From positions 3,162,001 to 3,226,000 of the forward strand of contig NC_026507.1 of the NCBI RefSeq assembly GCF_000182925.2: DNA of 64,000 nucleotides. The letters are read 5' to 3'. The position numbers were made by a program, and so were the translations under genes. Positions 37,715 to 49,224 of this stretch are shown one piece after another. Below the pieces are notes generated by a model. It had not been told where the DNA came from and did no database searches. It worked only from the letters and a program-made list of their open reading frames with translations. The DNA is from Neurospora crassa OR74A. Taxonomy: Eukaryota; Ascomycota; Sordariomycetes; Sordariales; Sordariaceae. The stretch's first letter is position 1. Every line of letters begins with the position of its first letter.

Positions 37715-38260
37715 GCCAACCAATGCACAATGAAAGGGTAAGGGGGAGAGGGAGAGGAGCTTTACTGGGGAATGGAATGGAATTTGATCTAAGGAGGGAG
37801 GGGCTGGCCCACGGATCCAATTTGTGTGTTGTTGGAAAAAGAAGAAGAACAAGAATTTCTTTTGTAAATACCCATCTATACATACATACGTCTGGGGATT
37901 TAAAGTTGTTTGGAATTTGGAAGCGGGTGGGGGGGGGGGGAAACAAAAAGGGTTTGATACCATTGGGGAGGAAATAGTCTTTTATTTTTTTTTTTTTATT
38001 TTTTTTTTTTTTTAGCATTTGCAATTTTAGTCCCTTTTATTCTGCTCTTTCTTTTCTCTTCCTTCATTTTTGTGTTGCACTTATCATCGACCACTCCAAT
38101 AGCAGACATCAATTACCAAGTCTACCTGTCTCAGTTTTATACCGTGACGATGGAGGTCTACCTAAACGCAGTCTTGCTGATGGATGTAGTGATGTAGTGA
38201 TATCCATTTATTCATCACTTTTCTCTTGATTTCTCTCTTTTCTCCTCCTTTTGTTCTCTC

Positions 38261-38261
<1 letters not shown>

Positions 38262-38292
<31 letters not shown>
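38262..38292. repeat. C31 homopolymer
   Basis: Thirty-one consecutive cytosines (G31 on the minus strand) inside the microsatellite cluster. It could form G-quadruplex or i-motif structures, which is a general property of such tracts. Length may be inexact because of sequencing slippage. Confidence 0.85.
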
Positions 38293-38378
38293 TTTCTCTC
38301 TCTTTTCTCCCTTTTCTCCTCCATCTTGCACTTTCTTTTTCCGCCTCCTAGTCTGCTCTTTCTTCACTGGCCCTTACC

Positions 38379-38379
<1 letters not shown>

Positions 38380-38439
<60 letters not shown>

Positions 38440-38446
38440 TCTCTCT
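38380..38446. repeat. (CT)n microsatellite
   Basis: A nearly pure CT dinucleotide tract of about 65 bases, with one CCCT interruption near its end. Polypurine/polypyrimidine tracts like this can form triplex DNA. Confidence 0.9.
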
Positions 38447-38586
38447 GCACGTCACTCCCTCTACCAAATGCAGTTCACAATTCCATACATGTACAGGTAT
38501 GTATCAACCAAAAGAATTTTTAAAAAGAGAAAACTAAATGGTGGTATCTTTGACTTTCTACAGAAACTCGGAAAAAAAAAAAAAAG

Positions 38587-38587
<1 letters not shown>

Positions 38588-38624
<37 letters not shown>
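38588..38624. repeat. (GAT)n microsatellite
   Basis: About twelve tandem GAT triplets preceded by an A13 run. Non-coding on either strand. Confidence 0.9.
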
Positions 38625-39386
38625 TAAAGAGGTGATAAGTACCTATGTGTAGGTACCTATGTGTAGGTAGGTAAAAAAAAAAAAAAAAAGGTAAAAAAGT
38701 AGTGAGGCGGGCCTTGCTCAAAATAACCATAATAAGAATATAGAAGTGAAGTGTACAAGTGTGAGGGATAAAAAAAGAAGAGTAACAAGACGACAAACTG
38801 AACATGACTACCCGGCAGCTGCTTTCTCCCTCCCTCCCTCCCTCCCTCCTCATCTCTTTTTTTCCTTGAACCCTTCTCATTTCCTTCCTTCCCATCTCCT
38901 GCTTCTCATCGCGCTCTCCTCGTGTCCAACGAGTCAGCCCAGGACCAGCTATGCGGTAGGTTAGTTAGGTATCTCTATGTATGGTATGGTATGATATGGT
39001 ATGGTACATCTGTATGTATATGTAAGTTTGTATAAGCAAGAAAATAAGAATGAAAAATAAGAAAGAAGATGAGAAAAAGAAAAACTAAATGCAAGTAGAT
39101 GTAGTTGGTATAAGCAGACAACCCCCCCGCCCCCCTCGCCTCCTTCCATTCAAACAACCAACCGATCAGCATCTCCCAGCCATCTCAACCAATGCATCCG
39201 CCTGTTGTTTCATCTCACTTCAGTCTTCAATACCCCCTCCCCCCCCACCATCGATCGTTTGTTCTCCTGGCCCCGGTGTCTGGTCTGTTTGTTGCCTATC
39301 CCTTCTTTATACTCACACACACACACACACACATACACGACACCACTTTACTTATTAGTTAAATGCAAGGCCCGCCTCACTAACCG

Positions 39387-42300
39387 TCATCTGCTAACCT
39401 TACCACTACTCCCTTCCCCATTGTTATTACTTCCACCGCCACCGCTGCTACTAGTCCCATTACTCCATCCCCTTCTGTGCCCGCGTTTCTGTTGTTGTTC
39501 TGGGACGGCCCGAACAGTCGATGACGAAAGCGGAGGCCCGTCGGCGCTCAGCCTGTGGGGTGCCGTAGTTATCGCGACCCCGACATCGTACCCAAGCCCT
39601 TTGAACTCTTCACCGACATCGACATGATCTTCCTCTTCTTCTTCTTCTTCCACCCCGTGAGCGCTCGGCCTCGTTGGAGTCTGAATCGGGTTCGAGTTCG
39701 AGTTCGAGTTCGAGTTCGAGTGCCGCCTTGCGTCACCTGCGACATCCATTCCCTCTTCTTCCTCGTCATAATCCTGCGACCTAGGTCTCGACCTTCTCGA
39801 TCTCTGATCAGTAATCGTCCCTTCGTCCGCACTCTCCTGGGCGTCATCATCTTCTTCCTCTTCCTCCCCATCCTCAATGATCCTCTCCTCCACAATTTCA
39901 CCTGGCCCGGTAATAATGGGACTAAAGCTATCCACCTCTTCCACCTCCTCTTCCTCTTCCATGCCCGCCATCCCTAGTCCTCCCCAACCTGCGCCCGTCC
40001 TGCTTCCGCCCCAGTGGCTATTGTGATAACCACCACCACCACCGCCAGTATATCCACCGCCACCATGTGCATTCTGTTCTTCTTCCTCTTCCTCCCCAGG
40101 CTCCTCCTCCTCCTGAATCGTAATCTCCCCACTCCTCCGTCCCATACCACTAGCGCTCGCACTCCTGGAATGACTTGCCGAAGCTGACCCAGACGCACCG
40201 CTATTACTCCTTTCCTCTCTCTGCCTACTGCTAGCACCAGCGGAACTGCCGCCAAAGTTGAGCACCGGGCCCTTGAAGATATTCTTCTTTCTCTTGGCGA
40301 ACATGACGCCGCCATGGCCACCGGGTCCAACCACGGGCGATCCGTTGCCCGGTGCCCTGGGAGCAAAATAGCCACCCGAGTTGACCGAGGCAAAGGGATT
40401 GGGCGAGCCAGGGGCGGGCGGCATGTGGTAGTACTGCGTATTGGTGTTGAGGGCGGAGAGACCGCCTCTGCCACCGCCGCCATTGCCGAGGAAGGCGGCG
40501 TTGAGGCGGCCGTCATCGGAAGAGCCGTAGTCATTGGGCGAGTTGGCAAAGAGACTGGGGCCTCCGATGCTGCCAATGCCTAGGGGCGGGCCGGTGCGGT
40601 CGCGGACGTAGCGGATGTTGCTTGGGAAGCCGACGGTTGTTGGCGTGGCGGGGAGGACCTTGACGGAGTGGTGCGGACTGCGGCTGGCTTGTAAGGCAGA
40701 TTTCGAGACCGATGTAGAAACGGAATTGTTGGAAGAGGTGGAACTGGCTTTGCTGTGGGTATGGTGGTGGGTGGGGTGCATTGAACGGATGGAAGAGACC
40801 GAGGAAGAGGTGGACTTCCTGCCACGAAGGCCCGCGGTACCAGACGCTCGCCGCATGGTGGAGCGCGGTGTTACGGGTGATGGCGATAGGGACTGTCGCT
40901 TGTGGGAGCCTGACGTGTATGTGCGTGGAACTGGTGGCAAAGAGGACGGTAGCGAACTCGAAAGGCCGACACAGCCGTTACTGTTCTTGAACGGTGCAGA
41001 GCCTGCGGAGAGCGCCGGTGACGCTTTGTTGGCGTAGCCGTTGGCTACTACACCCTTAGGTAGGCCAGCCGTACCCGATGTGATCGGAGAGCTCGCCGCT
41101 GGATACTTACTCGTCTGCGGCCGTTGAATGTCCCCATCCTTGGATTTGCCATCCTTCACACTCTGCACGGCGGCCTTATCCGCCAGGTTGGGGGTCGATT
41201 GGCTGGCGCGCTTCTGTGAGTTCTTATGCCGCCGTGTACTCTCAAAGAGCCAATGTGTCCAGTTCTTCCAGAATATCTTGGTCTTAGACGGCCTCTTCTT
41301 CACCTGGTTCTGGTCATCAGGCAGCTGTAGGCTTCCGTTCAAGTCCAGAACTTCACTCGTAGTGACCAAATGAAGAGTTGAGCCTCTCGATCGTGCACTC
41401 CTCAAAATACCCTCCTTGGGCGGAGGAATCGGCTTCCTGTGCCGCGAGGAGCTGGTAGATCTACCCCTAATTGAGTCCTTATCCAGCGGCGGAGGTGGCA
41501 TATCGCCTTCTATCGGACTGCGGGTATCAGTTGCGCTTCTGGGATAGTCGGCTAAGTTGGGCATATCCGGGATGAGCAAAGCCGGGTAGTGCCCGCTTCT
41601 CCTGCTCTCGCTCCGCCCTCGTGGTCTCTGCGAGTGCTCTCCGAACGGGGCATACTGTGACTCTTCTACAGTAGCCAAAGCATTGAGTCGACTGGAAGCC
41701 TGAGAGAAGCGTCTCGAGTTTCGGTTCTCCTCCTTTTCCCTGCGCTTTCGTTCCCTTCTCGCCGCTTTCCGTTCCTCCTTCTCGATCAGTAGCGTCCACC
41801 AGCCAGCAAGGGCGTCACACTTCTGGGCTATGACGCTCTCCATCACCGCCTCCGTATCAACCCCAGCGCTTCGCATCCGATGCAACGTCTCTTTCTCCAA
41901 CGGCGTCGAGAATGGCGGTGGATGCTCGAGTTTCAGAATCTCTTGTTGCTGTGGCGCATATTCGGCGAGGAAGGGGTGGGCGAGGATATCGGGTAGGGAC
42001 GGTCGTATCAGCGGTCGTTTGGATAGTAGTGTCTTTAGAAGAGAGAGCGCATCTTCCGGAAGGGTATCGGGGTAAACTGGTTCTTCGCCAAGAATCTTTC
42101 GCCGGGTAACTTGCTCGTCATCATCGTCAAAGGGAAGCTCGCCGCAGAGAAGGGCAAAGAGAATAACCCCCAAACTCCAAACATCCACCTTTTCGCCCGC
42201 ATACTTTTCGCCCTTTAGCATTTCCGGAGCCGAGTAACAGATGGTACCGCAAAACGTCTGCAGATACTTGGCACTGCCCTCATATTCGCGTGTGAAACCA

Positions 42301-43259
42301 AAGTCGCATAGCTTGACGTTCTCGTGTTTGTCGAGGAGGATGTTTTCCAGTTTCAGATCTCGATGGACACAAGATTGCCGATGGACGTAGCACACGGCGC
42401 CCACCAGTTGCGCAAAGATCCTCTGCACCTTATCGACCGGTAGCTTGCCATGTTGAAGGAGGTAATTGTACAACTCGTCGCCTGTGAAACACGTCAATGT
42501 AACTTTAGAGAGGGCGCATACGAGATGGAAAGGTGGTTAAGGTATTTGTTTTTTCGTACCTGGACAGTATTCTAGCACCATCCATACCAAGTTCTCCGTT
42601 ACGACCACCTCGTATAGTCGGGCGATGTGCGGGTGGACGAACTGGCGATGATGATGGATTTCGCGAGCGAGGTTGGTGTCATCCTTGTTGGCTGACTTGA
42701 GCACGACCTATATATGCGACCGAAGAGAAAGATTGAAGGACGAATTAGCCCGAGTGTCTCGGAAGGAACAGAAAGAGGCCGCCAGCGCAACACACCTTGG
42801 AGCCATTGGTAAGTTTGTGGGTGGCCAAGTAGACCTTGCCGAAGGATCCTTTGCCAATTAGTCGTCCGAGGGTATAGTTTCCAACCGATCGAAGGTCTTT
42901 GCTCGAGAACTCGCTACACAACAGAAGAGATGACAGAAGGTGATTAGCAAATTGGGTCTTGTTTCGTCCGAGGAGCGCAATTGGTGAACCTACTCGAGCA
43001 ACTCCTGATATGAACTCGCAAGCTGTGATGGGCAAGGCTTCTGTGTCAGCATTCCCATTCCTGCAATCTTGAGCGTACGGATGAATGGATAGGATTAGGG
43101 AAGGGGAGGGGGGGTAAGCAGGCTCGATCGAAGCAGGTAGGCGGGCAAGCAACGCCAAAGCAACGCAACCCAAGTGCATATCCTCTCTCTCTCTCTCTCA
43201 TACACACACACCTTGGCTTTCCGTCCAAGCGCCTCGGCCTTCCCTTTTGCCGTCTGCAT
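39387..43259 (-). CDS. Serine/threonine protein kinase with long disordered tail
   Basis: Exons on the minus strand 43259-43212, 43022-42994, 42913-42796, 42707-42560 and 42481-39387 give 1145 residues. The kinase domain covers about 39-300, with Gly loop IGKGSFGKVY (45-54), ATP-binding Lys69 in VVLKSANK, catalytic HRDLKLEN with Asp156, DFG at 174-176, activation segment TFCGTICYSAPEM, and DVWSLGVILF. All catalytic residues are present. A basic coiled stretch (ERKAARRERKRREKEE) follows at about 350-375. Then come some 750 residues of Ser/Pro/Gly/Glu-rich disorder. The style suggests a CAMK/Snf1-related fungal kinase, perhaps near yeast YPL150W, but I cannot assign an orthologue. The second coding exon is only 29 nt. 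Confidence 0.85.
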
Positions 43260-45495
43260 CACTCCGCGACGTCGGGACGGGACCCGGTCCGCATCCGCTT
43301 CTGGCCACCAGCGACTGCAATTACTACCTTGGGGGAAGTCGGGGGTATGATTATATCCAAGTTCTGGAGCGAGGCGCAAGCTATCGAAGCGAGAATGGGT
43401 AGGTGATTGAGGGGGAAGGACAGTAGTATCCGTGACAAGGGGACCGAGGGAACCAAGGAGATTATTAACGGAATTGGCGGACAAAAAGAGCGTCTTTGTG
43501 ATTGTAGGATGGTACTGCCGTCGAAGATGCAAACATGGAATTGGGAATGGGATATTCTGTTCGTCGTTGGGGGCGGCCGGGGTCTCGGAGAATTGCGACG
43601 TTCGGGACTCTCTTTTTTTTTTTTTTTTTTTTCTTGTCGCGTAATACCACCTCAACGCCAAGTACTACCTAAGTAGGTCAAGGTATGTAGTAGTAGTAGT
43701 GTATGTATTCGGGAGCGGACTCGGAGAGAGAGAGAGACGTTCAGTCGGGATGCACAGTAACAGACGGACGGGGTCTCTTGGTCGCGTGGAAAGTGCAAGC
43801 CTCGCTCGTTTCGTTAACGGCGGTCGGTCTGCGCCGTGGCCGACAAGGGGCACGTTCGCTCGGGGTGGACTTTTGGATTGGAATTGGGATTAGAATCGAA
43901 ATAATGGGCGTGTAATTGTGTAATTGCCCAGGCGTGGTATGGCTTCGTTGCTTGTCGATCCTCAGCTTTCCATCCACCGGACCTGTCTCACGGCCCGGGA
44001 ATGGGATGCGATGGGCTACGGTTATAGCCGGATATAGCTTGTGTATTTGCTTTTTGCCTCTAGGCAACCGACGAGGGAAACTGAACGGTCAGCGACCAAG
44101 TTCCAGGGCCTGGACAATGATTTGAAACAGATTCGAGGTGGACGGGAACTTGAGGGCGGATGGATAGGAGGAGTCCAAGTGGAATGGCACGTCGGCCAAT
44201 GTAAAATTACGGGAGACGGTACACAGCCAAGGTGTGTGTTATGCCGGGGAACGCTACCAAGATAATCAGGAGAAGGATGCATCGTTTCGCTGGCCTTGTG
44301 GGGCAGCTTATTTACCACGGGCCGGGCAGAGCACATGCCGGTGTTCTTCTGTTAGTGCTTACCTAGGTAAATATTTCTGTCTATCAGAGTAACTCACCAA
44401 GTACAGAATTCCTTCTTTCTACCACTTTGACTTCTCCTTGAAGATCGACGCGCTGAATATGTCTCATCTTTGGGAGCAACCGTTGATGCATATAAAAGAT
44501 ACCTATCCACCCCCTTCGTTTCGTCGACTCCAGGTCTATCTCTAGCAAAACAGAAACTGGGGCCCTTCCCTTGTTAGTGCAGTCCACCATTCAGCGCACG
44601 GGCTATCATCCGACCAGGCAGGGCATCTCTTTCCAGTTTCCCATCATCCGTCCACCTATCATCCTTTCCTTCCTTACCTACCTAGGTTCCATCCAGCCAT
44701 TCGTTACAATGGAAGCCTTAGCATCCAGTGCCTACCTACACTCGATATCATCCCCAAGGTTGGTTAGCACTAGGATGGATACCTAGTTCTTCAGTGTACA
44801 ATACCAATACCGTACGTAGTACATGCCGACCACTCAACGGAGGCTAACGGGGGAAGGAAATGTCAATCACCAGTTCGTCACGAACTCCCGTCATGCAACC
44901 TCACAGCTGTTTGGCTGGATGGAGCTCAACCCGGACTGCATGCAGGGGAGGTCCCGGCAACCTAACGGACGGACTGTCGTCGCTTCGGGCCTTCCATGCG
45001 ACCCGTCCGTCGTCCACTACTACACTAGTCCTAGGTAGTAGATATGTTCTTCTCTTGGCGGGAACTTCTGGCGAGTGTTCTCTGCAATTCCCGGCTGCGT
45101 CTTCAGTCGGAGTGTCGCTTGCTACTTACGAGTGGTAGTAAGAATGTATGGTGATATACTCAGCAGTGTACGGTATCGATGTCCATATAGTGTATTGTAC
45201 AGCATCACATTACTTACACTATTTGTGCCTCTCCTCTCTAGTGCCCAACCTGTCCCGAGTAGACGGTAAGATACTGTAATGTAATCATACAGAATCTGTC
45301 AACAGAGGTACCTACCTCTACCTTTGGGCCTGCAGTACGAGTTGCTGGGAGTCCATAGGGATGATGCATCATAACGGTATCATTAAAGTATATAACCACA
45401 TTCGTCTGAGCCACTTCCAATACTACTCATCCCTCGACATCATCCATTACCGCTCCAAACTCGTACTTTCATATTTTCCATGGTATCACTTGCAG

Positions 45496-45539
<44 letters not shown>

Positions 45540-45573
45540 ACAGCCGAGAAAGTCCCCTAATAGACCGTCTTGG
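43260..45573. promoter_or_regulatory. 2.3-kb region between kinase promoter and C2 gene 3' end
   Basis: No gene is supported. The kinase 5' side holds a T21 run (about 43612-43632). Two ACCTAGGT palindromes lie at 44361-44368 and 44680-44687, and a CCTAGG core at 45030-45035. An A43 tract lies at 45496-45538, just past the C2 gene stop. Open frames here are short and featureless. Confidence 0.45.
45496..45538. repeat. A43 homopolymer
   Basis: Forty-three consecutive adenines, 36 bases beyond the end of the C2-domain gene. As that gene is on the minus strand, its transcript would carry this as a U-tract. Exact length is uncertain. Confidence 0.85.
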
Positions 45574-47416
45574 TCACTCCGCTCTCCCTTCACCATTTCC
45601 ACTCGCGTGCTGAGCCTGCCCGTGCCCGCCGCTGTTCACACCTGGAACCCAGTCCCTCCACGTGCTCGGATCCTCCACCATTTCAAACACCCTCTCTTTC
45701 TTACTCTTGTACCTCGGCGTATCATCATCCATCGCATCCAAATCTCCCAGGCGACTCTCGTCATCCGAGCTGAAGCTGCTCGAGCTCGGGCTGCGGTTCA
45801 GCACCATGCGGACCTTGGTACCCTCCTTCTTCTTGATCGCCAGCTGCTCCTTCTTGGCCTTCTGGTGCTCCTCGTCGCCGCAGTCCAGCGCCCGGATGTG
45901 CAGACCCGGGAACTGCGACTGCAGGAACGCCTGCAGGTCAGGCAAGACGCACTTGTCTGGGCGGTAGGTGCCGCTGTCGTTGTCGATGATGAGCTCGTAG
46001 TCCTCCGGGTCGCGAGAGGTTTCGGATGATGCGCTTGGGTGATCGTGTGTCTCGTGGTCGAACCCGTTCTCGCACGTGTGGCTTTCGCCATTGCCGCTTT
46101 CCTGGTCGTTGAAATGGTGGCTTAAAGAGTCCGTGTTGTGAGGGTGATGATGGTGCCTGTGGCGCTTGGAGATACGTCTGATGAAGAACTCGCCCGAGCA
46201 GGCAATGTAGGTCGCCACGTCCGAGTGCATAGTGTGCTTGCTCAGTAGATCAATACCGAATTCCTTGCCTGTCTCGGTGAAGCGCAGCAAGCCGTCCAAG
46301 GTGAGCACGTAGGTGAAGATGCGACCTCCTTCCGCATAATGCGCCATCTTGAGAAACTGTACAGAAGCCTCCCTGCTGCGTTCTGCAAATATCCCGTATT
46401 GGGTACTAGAGTCGAAATTGTAGATTCGCCTGTGTTGCTTGTGAAGAACTTTGTTCAGGATGTGACCCCTGAAACCTTTTTGCGAAAACATCTTGCCGAT
46501 AATGGGTCGGAACTCGACATAGCGGTGGTATAGTTTGGGAGGAACTGGCCCAGCAAGTTGGATTTCGTTGGCTTGGAAACTGCTCTCTGTCTGTCAGCAA
46601 ATGCTTCGTCGTATTCGACCTTTGGGCTTGGATTATCACGCACTCGTATTTTTGTGGCATATTGCTGCTGTCATCGCTGTCTGACCCGGCTGTCGTACCT
46701 GTCAGCCGCCCGATCATGGGACTGAAGTGCTTGACCCAATAGGTAGGACCCAGAGTGCACATCTGGGCATGAGGCGGATCCGACAGGCCGAGGACGTTAA
46801 CGCTGATGTGTATCTGAGGTGTTGTCCATTTCAGTCCATTCATGAGGGCCTCGATGCCCTTGTGGAAATAGGCCCGTTTGCTGCCTGAACGCTTCCTGAC
46901 TTCGAAGAACTTGCCATCCAGTCCGAACCCTGGCCAGTCCTCGTCCAGGTGATCTACCTTGATGGTAACATTGCCCAGTCGGTCATCATGGTCTGGCCAG
47001 TCCTCGTCGTATAGGCGGCATTTAAGCTCGAATCCTGTGGTTGGCACATTGGCAACAATCCAGTCTTCCTCCCATACCGGCTCCAGACTATGATGTATAG
47101 TCCGTGTCCTGCGCGTGAGTGGAGGGTCTTCTGGGTGTCGCTTGGGGACATCAGCAGTCAGTGTGGCGTGGATGTATGGATCGGCGGATACTGTCTGGAT
47201 ATCGGCCACTGGGAGGTTGATGGCCTTGTGGAAGGTGATTTTGATGGTATAGCCGGGAGGAGCGTCGGGGAGCGGAGTAGGATCGAATCCACCTGGAGGG
47301 TTGTCGTCATTTTTTTGAGGTTCATTTTGACTTTGCTCGCGTGAACTGTCCTCGGGAGGATCATCATACGTGGGTTGCTCCAGGTGGTGCTCTGCTGCGG
47401 CAGAGGGGAGAGCCAT
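45574..47416 (-). CDS. C2-domain protein of unknown role
   Basis: Exons on the minus strand 47416-46644 and 46579-45574 give 592 residues. The ATG at 47416 (MALPSAAAEHH) is the first true ATG; upstream in-frame codons reach only a TTG. A C2 domain covers about residues 54-175 (YTIKITFHKAINLPVADIQ, SADPYIHATL, LYDEDWPDHDDRLGNVTIKV). The acidic positions of the calcium/phospholipid loops are present. A second conserved part (about 180-400) includes VEFRPIIGKMFSQKG and IYNFDSSTQYGIFAER and looks globular. The tail is His-, Asp- and Ser-rich and disordered. A membrane-associated role is inferred from the C2 domain only. The intron uses donor GTGCGT, branch CTGAC and a CAG acceptor. Confidence 0.82.
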
Positions 47417-48031
47417 GTTTGCAATGCGGGAAGAATCCACCGAATCCAATCAGTCTGCTCCAGTCGTCGTAGGGATTAGTGCAGTGTTCTGTTATGCTCG
47501 TTTGGTTGGCCAATCCCTTGTTACTTTTTTTTCCACCACCGCGATTCAAGTCCAGGTCCGTTGTCTTCAAGTGCCCTTGGTTGCGCTTTTGAGCTGATTG
47601 TCAAATCTTGAAGTGAACGACGAGTTGGAAGTCGAGGGAGTTGTACGACAGTTCACTGGGCCCGGGATGATGGGGTATATAAGGTACTTGTATTTCCAAG
47701 AATGGCAAGAAAAAGACCAAGGTACTCAAGGGAGGATCAGCAGGGCACATGGATAGGTATCTGCACGGTTTTTCACGCGCGGCTGTACGTCGGGTCCCTG
47801 TCCGGGTTGCTGTCAGGGTCGCTGTCTTTGATTTGGTGGAGGGGATGGAAGGCCGTTCCCCCAGCCCAGCTTTTCCCTGTCTCCCCACGGGGTTCCACAT
47901 GCCCACCACCCCGCTGCGCCTGCGTTCGAACGGTTCGGCATTCACACAGCCCAGCCGGGCGGTGAATGACTCAGCTTCTCCCATTGTGACACCCGAGGAA
48001 GGAAGCTGGTGTACAATGACATTGGTTAATC

Positions 48032-48036
<5 letters not shown>

Positions 48037-48078
<42 letters not shown>
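48037..48078. repeat. T42 homopolymer
   Basis: Forty-two consecutive thymines about 620 bases upstream of the C2 gene start codon. It pairs in orientation with the A43 tract beyond the other end of the same gene. Confidence 0.85.
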
Positions 48079-48716
48079 CTACACTGCGCTTCCTTGAATT
48101 CCATCGGCACTACGACCGGCCAAAACCAAGCTTTTGAGGTGACTTTTTCTATTTACTGCCAAGATCGATACCATGTCCTACAACCCACTGCAACTCAACC
48201 TTCCCAACGACCCTAGGAATCACCTACACTAGGTTTGCGCAAATGACCCCAACTGTTCCAGTCTAAAGACCTAGCGACGACAAGTTTCTCCAAGAATTTA
48301 ATGACGTCACATGTCCTCTTACACACTCAAGTTTCTCGTCAGGTCAGGTCAGGTCTACAACATTGACCATCTGACTATATACACTATACTAGCGGGCGGT
48401 ATGTACATATGTACTTGTTCCTAAGGGTTCACGGCCCGGATACTCGGCATCGCGACAAGCAACATTTCAATTCATCCGCCAAGCGCCAAGGAACCACCAT
48501 CCTTCCGCAGCGCCTTCGGGTCCTCTCCCGTAACGTTCGTTCGTCTTGGCTCGGCGCTGCCCCGGTCTCGGCGACGAACGGTGGGTGATCCGCGCTGTTC
48601 CTGCTGTTTGACACCCCGTCTCATCAAATCAGCGTTCTCTTTTCGAGTCGAGTCTTTCACATGTTTCGTCCATCGTCCACGGCGCATCGGCCAGTCCGTT
48701 GCATCCTTGTTCCCCC

Positions 48717-48744
<28 letters not shown>
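48717..48744. repeat. A28 homopolymer
   Basis: Twenty-eight consecutive adenines in the gap between the C2 gene and the single-span membrane-protein gene. Confidence 0.85.
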
Positions 48745-48747
<3 letters not shown>

Positions 48748-49224
48748 GTTGAAGCATGCGGACGACGCTCCGGTCACGCCTCACTTACCTACTAGACGTA
48801 CCTACTGCGTACCTACAACCGATCTAAGGTAGCACTGCACCTAGCGCAGGCTCGCTAGGCGCTTCTTGCACTTGCACTGCCTCTTGTCAGCCACACTTCC
48901 ATGTCATGTCAAAGCGGCATTGCGGCAGATGATACATTCCGTCGACAGCATTGACCTCTCGGCTCTCAACTTCCGAATTTACACTAATGTTCATTGTACC
49001 CGTGTGCCGAGTATATGCCTATCAATGATGCGAGTCTTTTACATCGCTATTCGACAGGAACAATGAAACGCGACGCTCGTCCCCAGATACAAGAGGACAC
49101 CATGAGGTGAATATATTCATAATGTGGGTATATTACCATCATAAATCGTGAGCCTCACCCGGCCGATGTAGGCAGTGATCCCCCACTCCGGTGATATGCT
49201 ATGCCACTAGAGGTAAACACTATG

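Larger units (their letters stand above)
37715..39386. repeat. Microsatellite-dense convergent intergenic region
   Basis: No gene is supported in these 1.7 kb between two genes that end toward each other. In order it holds a G12 run (about 37929-37940), T runs (37986-38014), C31 (38262-38292), (CT)n (about 38380-38446), A13, (GAT)n (about 38588-38624), and a doubled GTACCTATGTGTAG. A17 (about 38673-38689), CCCT repeats, GGTAT repeats (about 38975-39006) and (AC)n (about 39314-39333) follow. Open frames here are translations of these repeats. Confidence 0.85.
47417..49224. promoter_or_regulatory. C2 gene promoter and 3' flank of the membrane-protein gene
   Basis: About 1.8 kb without a supported gene. 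It contains T42 at 48037-48078 and A28 at 48717-48744. TACCTA-type motifs lie around 48785-48830. Short frames here are unsupported. Confidence 0.45.

Noticed and set aside
47260-47285. AGGATCGAATCC, similar to a tRNA B box
   Set aside because: It lies inside the C2-domain coding exon.
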